The notes under the pieces were generated by a model. The model was not told the DNA's origin. It searched no databases and saw nothing but the letters and a program-made list of their open reading frames with translations. The position numbers were made by a program, and so were the translations under genes. Of a DNA stretch of 64,000 nt, positions 1 to 7,000 are shown piece by piece. Source of the DNA: HXMU1420-13 sp963691715 (GTDB lineage: Bacteria > Bacteroidota > Rhodothermia > Balneolales > Balneolaceae); assembly GCA_963691715.1 (NCBI GenBank), contig OY829281.1:868001-932000 (forward strand), in the 5' to 3' direction. Position 1 is the stretch's first letter; each line of letters opens with the position of its first letter.

Positions 1-891
1 TTGCAAAGAATGCCTATAACTGGCTTGGTCAATACTCATGCCGCTGATCAATACATCACCGATTCAGCCGCAGGTGCTACTGCATATTCTTGTGGTGTAA
101 AAACAAATAATGGAATGATCGGACAACTTCCCGATAATCGACATTGTAAAACAGAGTTAGAACTTGCTGAGGAGCATGGTAAAAGTACAGGTTTGATTTC
201 AACTTCAAGCATCACACATGCTACCCCCGCCAGTTTTGCAGCTCATATAGATTCTCGAAAAAAAGAAACTGAAATTGCAACACAGTATCTTCATTCCAAT
301 ATTGAGATTTTACTTGGAGGAGGGTTAGAATTTTTTGTACCACAATCAAAGGATAATAGTTCAAGAATCGATGATCGAAATTTGGTTCATGAATTTCAAA
401 ATTTAGGTTATGATTTTGTACAAAGTTATGAGGAGCTTGATACATCGCCAGCTAATAAAATCTTAGGACTCTTTTCTAAATCTGGATTACCAACAGATGA
501 TCGATCACCTTCACTGAAGCAAATGACAGAGAAAGCGATTAATGTTTTAAATACAAATTCTGAAGGGTTTTTCTTAATGATTGAAGGTTCTCAAATTGAT
601 TGGGCTGGTCATGAAAATAATTTCGAATACATGCATCGTGAGTTATCAGATTTTGATGAAGCGGTAGCGTCGGTTCTAGATTTTGCCGTAAGTGATGGTG
701 AAACATTGGTCATTTTAACAGCAGATCATGAAACAGGAGGGATGAATATCGTATCTGGTTCAACTCAAGAAAACATAACCATTGTTTGGATTACGGAACA
801 TCATACAGGGATACCAGTACCTATCATGGCGTATGGACCCAAAGCCATCAATTTTACTGGTTGGTGGGATAACACCGAAATTGGTATATAG
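1..891 (+). CDS. alkaline phosphatase, 5' end outside window
   Basis: C-terminal 296 residues of an alkaline phosphatase of the PhoA family, which hydrolyses phosphomonoesters in the periplasm or outside the cell. Visible catalytic features are the Asp-Ser pair of the nucleophile region (TDSAAGAT, about residue 21 of the fragment), the HATPASFAAH metal/phosphate region, IEGSQIDWAGH (metal-binding Glu and Asp), DHETGGM (metal-binding Asp-His), and a late HTG motif carrying the last zinc-binding His. The N-terminal metal motif of the family and the signal peptide are missing because the frame is open at base 1, so the first TTG is not the real start. The gene ends at TAG 889-891, and the next gene converges on it from the other strand. 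Family call strong; substrate unknown. Confidence 0.9.
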   Translation: MQRMPITGLVNTHAADQYITDSAAGATAYSCGVKTNNGMIGQLPDNRHCKTELELAEEHGKSTGLISTSSITHATPASFAAHIDSRKKETEIATQYLHSNIEILLGGGLEFFVPQSKDNSSRIDDRNLVHEFQNLGYDFVQSYEELDTSPANKILGLFSKSGLPTDDRSPSLKQMTEKAINVLNTNSEGFFLMIEGSQIDWAGHENNFEYMHRELSDFDEAVASVLDFAVSDGETLVILTADHETGGMNIVSGSTQENITIVWITEHHTGIPVPIMAYGPKAINFTGWWDNTEIGI

Positions 892-928
892 ATAGCATAA
901 TTATCGGGCTTGGGTGTGTTACCTCAGA

Positions 929-2128
929 TTATCGAATAATTACTGTTTTTATGCTAGGTTGATTTCCATCTATGTTTGTCCACGCTACCATTAAACCATC
1001 TTTGTAGGATGTGAGTTGAGGAAAGCCAGTAGATCTTGATGGATTGATTTCACCAATATCATATACTTTACTGGTTCCATCCATTTTAGATATTTTAGCT
1101 AATTTAAGTAATGCTGAATTATCAGTTCTAGTAATCCAACTAAGCCAAGCTGTTTCGTTATTGCTTAGTACTATATCTACACGTCCAAGAGGTACTTTCT
1201 CATCAACAACTATGGGATCAGAAAACGATACTCCTGCATCATCGGAGAATGAAAGTTTAACTTTAGGTTGATTATAGGCTCCTGTAAACCATCCAATAGC
1301 AACATGATTGTCTGTGGCAGCCATCATTGGACCATTAACTGGACAAGCAGCAATTTGCCAATTATCGGAATGTATTGGTCTAGAAACCGACCATTTTTTA
1401 AACTCATTTGAATATGAACTTACATGTATATCCCTTATTTCTTCATCGGTTCTATTTCTGTATGCTGTTAATAAACCATTTTTAGTTGTTACTAACGAAG
1501 TATTACAACATTCACAGGTACTGTTATCAATTTCTACCTCAGATTCTTTAACACCTGATTGTATAAAAGCACCACGAATAGTCATCGCATTAGATAAATC
1601 GCCAAATTCTTCTAAATCAGATGAATGTCCATGACCATTTAACATATTTCTACCATCCAGCCAAACTACATAGAATGAGGAATCTGATAGGGGAACCATA
1701 CTAACAAAACCATGTTCTGTTGGTAGAGAATCAGAATGTATAATAAATGGTACTTCAAAATTTGAAGCCGAAGTTGATAATTTCACATCGTAAGAATAAG
1801 TGCCTTCCGATGATTTTTGTAGCCAATGAGCAGCAAGAGCTTTTCCATTGTGACCAATAACAGAAGAAAAATCAGCCCAATTAACAAACCAATTATCAGA
1901 TTGTGCTAATAAGATGGGTTCATTCCAATTATATCCATCGTTTAAACTATAATATAGTTGTGTAGTGTCTCCTACAGTATTGTACCAACTCATATATACT
2001 GTACCACTATTATCAGTGTAAAGTCGTGGATATTTTCCTAGATCACTCGCAGGATTATTTACTTCTATAATTTCAACATTATTTGAACAGGTGATAAAGA
2101 AAATACTAAGTATGAGAAGCTTGTACAT
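929..2128 (-). CDS. BNR/sialidase-like repeat lipoprotein
   Basis: Predicted secreted lipoprotein with a sialidase-type beta-propeller. I place the start at the ATG at 2128 because it gives a clean lipoprotein signal (MYKLLILSIFFITC, lipid Cys14); a TTG 27 bases upstream is possible but adds a polar stretch in front of the signal. The body has repeated Asp-box-like elements (YSLNDGYNWNEP, SFSDDAGVSFSDP) and a CECC cluster. These suggest a neuraminidase/BNR fold, but the catalytic Arg triad was not traced, so enzymatic activity is not claimed. The start overlaps the end of the upstream small membrane-protein gene by 23 bases, which suggests cotranscription. Confidence 0.72.
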   Translation of the reverse strand: MYKLLILSIFFITCSNNVEIIEVNNPASDLGKYPRLYTDNSGTVYMSWYNTVGDTTQLYYSLNDGYNWNEPILLAQSDNWFVNWADFSSVIGHNGKALAAHWLQKSSEGTYSYDVKLSTSASNFEVPFIIHSDSLPTEHGFVSMVPLSDSSFYVVWLDGRNMLNGHGHSSDLEEFGDLSNAMTIRGAFIQSGVKESEVEIDNSTCECCNTSLVTTKNGLLTAYRNRTDEEIRDIHVSSYSNEFKKWSVSRPIHSDNWQIAACPVNGPMMAATDNHVAIGWFTGAYNQPKVKLSFSDDAGVSFSDPIVVDEKVPLGRVDIVLSNNETAWLSWITRTDNSALLKLAKISKMDGTSKVYDIGEINPSRSTGFPQLTSYKDGLMVAWTNIDGNQPSIKTVIIR

Positions 2129-2501
2129 TTGATTTAATTTTTGTGTAGTAGGCAAGTAAAAGAGCAGTACCTTGAAGCAAAGTTATACTAATTGTATATG
2201 AAATAGACGGTTCATTCATCCCAAAAAATTCACTTATCCTCCAAAATGTGATTATGAAATATAGTAAAAGGAGATGCTTAAAAGGTGAATAATTGATTAT
2301 GGTGACCGTCAACATTCCTGAGATCCATGAAGACACGAACAAGCCAGCGCAAAATATAACTATCCAATTCGTACCTGGGATACTTGACAGACCTGAAAAT
2401 ATCCATTCCGTTTGATGGTAAAATACAATCACAACTCGAATAAAAAATTCAAAGAAAAGTCCAAATAGAAATGTTACAAAGAGTGTAAGTATACTTTTCA
2501 T
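2106..2501 (-). CDS. small integral membrane protein, function unknown
   Basis: 131-residue hydrophobic protein with about four predicted membrane helices (near residues 4-27, 48-70, 77-92 and 100-120). No family is recognised. It begins at an ATG (2501) and its 3' end overlaps the start of the downstream sialidase-like lipoprotein gene, so the two are probably one transcript. The gene on the other side is divergent, leaving an 80-base shared promoter region (2502-2581). A role in exporting or anchoring its partner is only a guess. Confidence 0.6.
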   Translation of the reverse strand: MKSILTLFVTFLFGLFFEFFIRVVIVFYHQTEWIFSGLSSIPGTNWIVIFCAGLFVSSWISGMLTVTIINYSPFKHLLLLYFIITFWRISEFFGMNEPSISYTISITLLQGTALLLAYYTKIKSNVQASHT

Positions 2502-2581
2502 AGATATTAGAATATATTATAAAAAATCAAGGAAATAAGATTGTCTTTTCTTTCTTATTTTTAAACAAAAATTATACTTAA

Positions 2582-3073
2582 ATGCGATACATACTATTTA
2601 TATTTTTATTTTCCTTTTATACCAATTCCTTTGCCCAGAACACTGATTCTAGTAGCAATAGTGTCTCATCATTTGAAATAGAACATTATGATGTGTTTGG
2701 GGATGAGAAAATTTTGGGAATTACTGATGATGCATCAACTTTATCCAAAGTAATTTCTGAAATAGACAGCAAAACTGAAGTGTTTGTACAAACAAAAGTT
2801 AATAAAGTGTGCCAAATGGATGGGTGTTTTTTTATAGCAATAGATGGGGAGTTAACCGCTCGTGTTACATTTAAAGATTATGGATTTGTTATACCTACTA
2901 ATTCAACAGGGAAAGTAGTTTTTTTGGAAGGTATATTGTCGAAAAAAATAATTTCGGAGAAACAAGCCAAACACTTTGCAGAAGATTTAGGTGAAGAATC
3001 CGATAACATCGTGGGTGAACAGGTAGAATATTCTATAGTTGCTACCGGTGTATTAATTCCTAAATCGAAGTAA
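2582..3073 (+). CDS. periplasmic DUF4920-like protein
   Basis: 163-residue exported protein. Residues 1-18 form a signal peptide ending SFA before Gln19. The central part contains a CQMDGC motif followed by TFKDYGFVIPTN and a GKVVFLEG strand, the pattern I associate with DUF4920 (small beta-rich periplasmic proteins common in Bacteroidota, function unknown). The two cysteines of CQMDGC are spaced for a disulfide or metal site. The next gene starts four bases after the stop, suggesting an operon with the metallopeptidase-like protein. Family call is from pattern memory. Confidence 0.68.
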   Translation: MRYILFIFLFSFYTNSFAQNTDSSSNSVSSFEIEHYDVFGDEKILGITDDASTLSKVISEIDSKTEVFVQTKVNKVCQMDGCFFIAIDGELTARVTFKDYGFVIPTNSTGKVVFLEGILSKKIISEKQAKHFAEDLGEESDNIVGEQVEYSIVATGVLIPKSK

Positions 3074-3076
3074 CAC

Positions 3077-3568
3077 ATGAATGATAATGAATTTCTAGCT
3101 CCTGTAGATGTAATCTCTACCGATAAACAACTTATGGAGTCACCTGAATTAGAGACTATATCAAAAAAAATTATAAAAGAATATAATCTTGATTTTGGTC
3201 CTGCTGAAATAGGATTTTTTCTGGTATATCCAAATATTTCGAAGCAAAGAGCTGCAAAATGCATGAAAGCAACACGAGAAGTGAAATATTATTCTGGTAA
3301 TGATTATTTGATAGAAGTTTCTGGTGAATTATGGGATATGCTTGATGCTAAGACTAAAGAAATGATGATCTATCATCAGCTACTTCACCTAGATCCTTCA
3401 TTTAAGTCGAAAACTCAGGAGTGGAAAATGAATCTGAGAAAACCAGATTTTTCCGATTTTTATGCTATAAACGACAAGTTTGGAAATGAATGGTACAAAA
3501 CAATTCAAGCAACTGCATCATCATTGTATGATTTGGATCCACGCCAAGAAAGTAAAGTTACCCTTTAA
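3077..3568 (+). CDS. metallopeptidase-like protein with HQLLH in place of HELLH
   Basis: 163-residue soluble protein without a signal peptide. The layout is a short N-terminal region, a strand and helix, then the segment MMIYHQLLHLD (His100 and His104), which matches the zinc-binding helix of small phage-type and M-clan metallopeptidases. The catalytic Glu of HExxH is Gln here (codon CAG at 3375-3377). An FSDFYAINDKFG segment follows where such families place a third ligand. The two His could still bind zinc, but without the general base hydrolysis would be unlikely, so it may be a pseudoenzyme or a binding protein. It lies three bases after the DUF4920-like gene. Could also be an unrelated fold with a chance motif. 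Confidence 0.55.
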   Translation: MNDNEFLAPVDVISTDKQLMESPELETISKKIIKEYNLDFGPAEIGFFLVYPNISKQRAAKCMKATREVKYYSGNDYLIEVSGELWDMLDAKTKEMMIYHQLLHLDPSFKSKTQEWKMNLRKPDFSDFYAINDKFGNEWYKTIQATASSLYDLDPRQESKVTL

Positions 3569-3572
3569 TTGG

Positions 3573-3797
3573 TTAAGAAATGGTGTAACCTTCCTTTATT
3601 AAAATTTGTTGTACTTTTGAAACGTGATTTCCCTGGATTTCAATAATTTTTCCTTTAATAGTTCCTCCTGTTCCTAATTGTGACTTAATACTTTTTGCTA
3701 GTTTTTCTATCACTTGAGGATTATGAGTTAAACCACGAATAACTGTTACTTGTTTACCTTTTCGACCTCCAGTCTCTTGTGCTACTTTTAATTTCAT
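3573..3797 (-). CDS. SUI1/YciH-type translation initiation factor-like protein
   Basis: 74-residue protein matching the SUI1/eIF1 core: ETGGRKGKQVTVIRGL, then LGTGGTIKGKIIEIQG and a C-terminal VQQILIKEGY helix. Bacterial YciH proteins are about 105-110 residues with an N-terminal extension. Here a TAA lies four codons upstream of the ATG in frame, so the short form is genuine. Such proteins are thought to act at the ribosome in start selection, but their bacterial role is poorly defined. A 17-base palindrome lies 23 bases upstream of the start. The gene converges on the metallopeptidase-like gene with only four bases between the stops. Confidence 0.85.
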   Translation of the reverse strand: MKLKVAQETGGRKGKQVTVIRGLTHNPQVIEKLAKSIKSQLGTGGTIKGKIIEIQGNHVSKVQQILIKEGYTIS

Positions 3798-3819
3798 TTG
3801 AACTATTTAGGTTATTTTT

Positions 3820-3836
3820 GAACTTGATTCAAGTTC
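3820..3836. promoter_or_regulatory. perfect palindrome upstream of the SUI1-like gene
   Basis: GAACTTG-att-CAAGTTC, two perfect 7-base arms around a 3-base spacer, 23 bases upstream of the ATG of the minus-strand SUI1-like gene. Size and symmetry fit an operator for a dimeric regulator, but it could equally be a small hairpin in the 5' leader. No regulator is assigned. Confidence 0.3.
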
Positions 3837-3939
3837 TCTCGCCGAACAGTAAAATATTAAGATTTCCCGCGTAACATCTATATATGATTAGTTTACCTTT
3901 GAGCAATGATTAAATTTTGATTTATATTCAAAGAACTAA

Positions 3940-3980
3940 AATTATAGATCTATCATTTAATAAATCATAAATCTATAATT
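3940..3980 (-). terminator. weak A+T-rich hairpin after the giant lipoprotein gene
   Basis: Arms AATTATAGAT (3940-3949) and ATCTATAATT (3971-3980) are perfect complements with a 21-base loop. They lie 70-110 bases beyond the stop of the minus-strand giant lipoprotein gene. The stem is almost all A/T and lacks a clear T-run, so this is only a candidate transcription end. Confidence 0.22.
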
Positions 3981-4049
3981 AATGTACCAGGTAATTACTT
4001 TTAAATTATCAAGTGAATATTGTTCATATCAAGTCATGTATCTATCATT

Positions 4050-7000
4050 CTAAAATAGTCGTCTAGTTCCTGTTATAGGAGTAAGAGATGTTACATTTCC
4101 ACTTGGAGAAGTAACAGTTATTTTTATTGATAGTGGTGCAGGATCATTAGATTCAGGATCGGTGTCTCGAATTGAAAATGTAAATTCAGTTGCACCAGGT
4201 CCGGCAAAAATATGATTACCTAAAGTAATGTTACCATCTCCAGATACTTCTAAATCACCAGCATCTATAACAATTGTAGTTCCTGCAGCCATAGGGTTAC
4301 CATTAAGATCTGTCACAGTATAATCAAAAGTTTCTCCTCCATTTGGATCGAGATCAAATGTTGTGGAATCCGTTGAAATGATAGCAGCTGATGTCGAAAA
4401 AACAACATTAATTGATTTACTAATTAAGTTATTATCCTTGTCAACAGTCGATGCTGTAATTGTTGCTAAGCCATCATTGGTAAAAGGAGTTCCATCAACG
4501 GTTTCAGTATCATCAGGTCTTGGGCCACCAGATATTAGTTCTACATTTACAAAGCCTTGATTGTTGGTATTTCCTGTACCAGAACCTTCAATTATACCTC
4601 CAGTTGATGAAAAATAAACGGCTGTTCCAGGTTTTACAGGATTACTAAACTCATCACCTATTATTGCTGTAATTTCATTTGTATTTCCATTTATAGTATA
4701 TCCCTCAAAATTATATTTCGCAGGAGCTAAACTGAAATGGTCTTCATCTGGAAAACCTCCATGAATAGTAACAGCAATAGGTGTTGAACGAATAGTTAGT
4801 GGGGGAGTTAAATCATCACGAACAATTTCAGCTTGTACTTGTACAACTCCTGCCTTAGTTCCTGAAAATAGCGATGTTGTTACTCGACCTTCACTATTAG
4901 TCATAGCAGATTCCGGTAATAAGCCTTCACCTCCATCAGGTCCAACTAAGATGCTAAAATTTACTTCAATTTGATTGTCTAAATCTAATGTGCGACCTGC
5001 GCTGTCTTGTACTTCAAAAGTAAATGCAGAATTAACTTTACCACCTGTACCTTGAATATTTATTACTTCTTCCGTCACATTGGTAAGGATAATGCTTGCC
5101 GCGCCAGCAGGAGGGCCAGCGACATCATCATCAGAATAAATGGATACAGTTATATCATTATTTATTGTTTCTATCCCATTAACAGGGGAGGTTACTACGA
5201 TATCAATATCTACCTCTTCAGATTCAGAACCATTGTCAAGTAAACTAAAAGTAAATTCAGTTCTTCCTGTACCTGAATTAGAATAATCTCCTAATTCTAC
5301 TGAAAAATCACCTTCTAATGCAACATTGCCATTATGCACAACAGATATTTGAGTGCCTTTTGGCATAGGGTCACCATTAGTATTTGTGACTGTAAAATTG
5401 AATTCTTGTGATCCACCAGCAGTTATATCAACGGCGGTAGGGGTAGCTGTAATTAAAGCTGTAGAACTAGAGCAAATGAACGGTATATCAACTGAAATTT
5501 CATTTTCATTCGCATCTGCAGTTGAGGCGGTTAAAACGCCACTTCCACCATCATCAAGATTACCTAATCCAGAGCACTCTAGTGAAATACCTTGTATTTT
5601 GCCATTATTATTCGTGAACCCATTTCCATTTACAATCCCTAAATTTGTACTAAAATAGACTGCTGTTCCTACTTTTACAGGATTCCCGAATTGATCGGCA
5701 AGCGTTACTATTACCGGAGAACTACCTTGTCTTTCAATATTTTTGACATCAAGTTTAACGTCAAAACCTTCAAGCACAGGGAACCCACCTTCAATGACTA
5801 TTGCAATAGGATTAGACTCAATAATTAGTCCTACATCAGTTCTTTCAATAATAGCCTTAATTTGAACCACTCCAGCAGAATCACCTGAAAAGAAATTAGT
5901 TATCGCCTTGCCTTCAGAATCAGTCAAAACTGTTTCTGGTGAGAATCCTTCACCGCCTCCTGGGCCATTTGCTACTTCAAACCTTACCTCCACTTGGTTG
6001 GCAATATCAATGGCTCTGCCAGAGGAATCTTGAACCTCAAAGGTCAACACTGAATTAGTCGTTCCTCCCGTTTCATTGATGTTAATGGTAGTCTCAGATA
6101 TCGACTCTAACGTAATTGAGGCCGCCCCAGCTGGATCCCCAGGAACCACTCCAGAGGATGCAGATCCGGTGATATTAAAAGAGGTAATGTAGCCTGATGG
6201 AGCGGTTACATTGATTGGTATGATGATATCCTCATCCTGTTCACCAAGAAATTCTAACACAAATTCGAAGTCTGTTAATCCCGCTCCTGGTTGAATGGTA
6301 TTGGCAATAGTTACAGAGGTGTTTCCAGTCAACACATAACTGTCACTGCCGTCTTCAATCTCCACGGTACTACCCGCTGGCATCGGATACCCTTCTATGT
6401 CGGTGATGGTGAGTTCAAAGAGTTGGGTTTGTCCCTGCTCAATGGTGAATTCCGATGGGGTGGCCACAATAAGAGCTTCACTGTTGGAGCAAATAACGGG
6501 TAAACTAGCCGTTATCTGTTCATTATTGGCATTCACCGTAAAACCAGTTATCGTGCCTGATCCTGTATTCCCATCGCACCAAAAAGCTACAGAAACTTCG
6601 CCATTCTCATCACTTTGAGCTGCGTCAGAGCCTTGGATGGAACCGATATCGGTAGTGAAGTAGACCGCCGTGCCCGTTTTAACAGGATTGTTAAATTCAT
6701 CAACTAATTTCCCTGTTATAACGGTTTCTTGAGAATTACTAGATTCTAAATTGGTGATATCGGAAGTAAGAGAGAATCCTTCTTGGGTTGGGAAGCCTCC
6801 GGTTATGGTAACAGCAACCGGACTAGATTGAATCGTCAACGGAGGGGATAGGTCGCTGCGAATTATTTCGGCTTGTACTTGAACCACCCCAGCTGTGTTG
6901 CCACTGAATAAGTTCGTACTCACTTGTCCCGCACTATTGGTCATCTCAGACTCTGGCAATAACCCTTCACCGCCTCCTGGACCAGAACTGATACTAAAGG

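Noticed and set aside
1..891. Alkaline phosphatase considered a truncated pseudogene
   Set aside because: The frame is open at base 1 of the window; the missing N-terminus is explained by the window edge.
3798..4049. Search for a tRNA or small RNA gene in the larger gaps
   Set aside because: No cloverleaf-like pattern or T-arm consensus was found here or in the other intergenic regions inspected.
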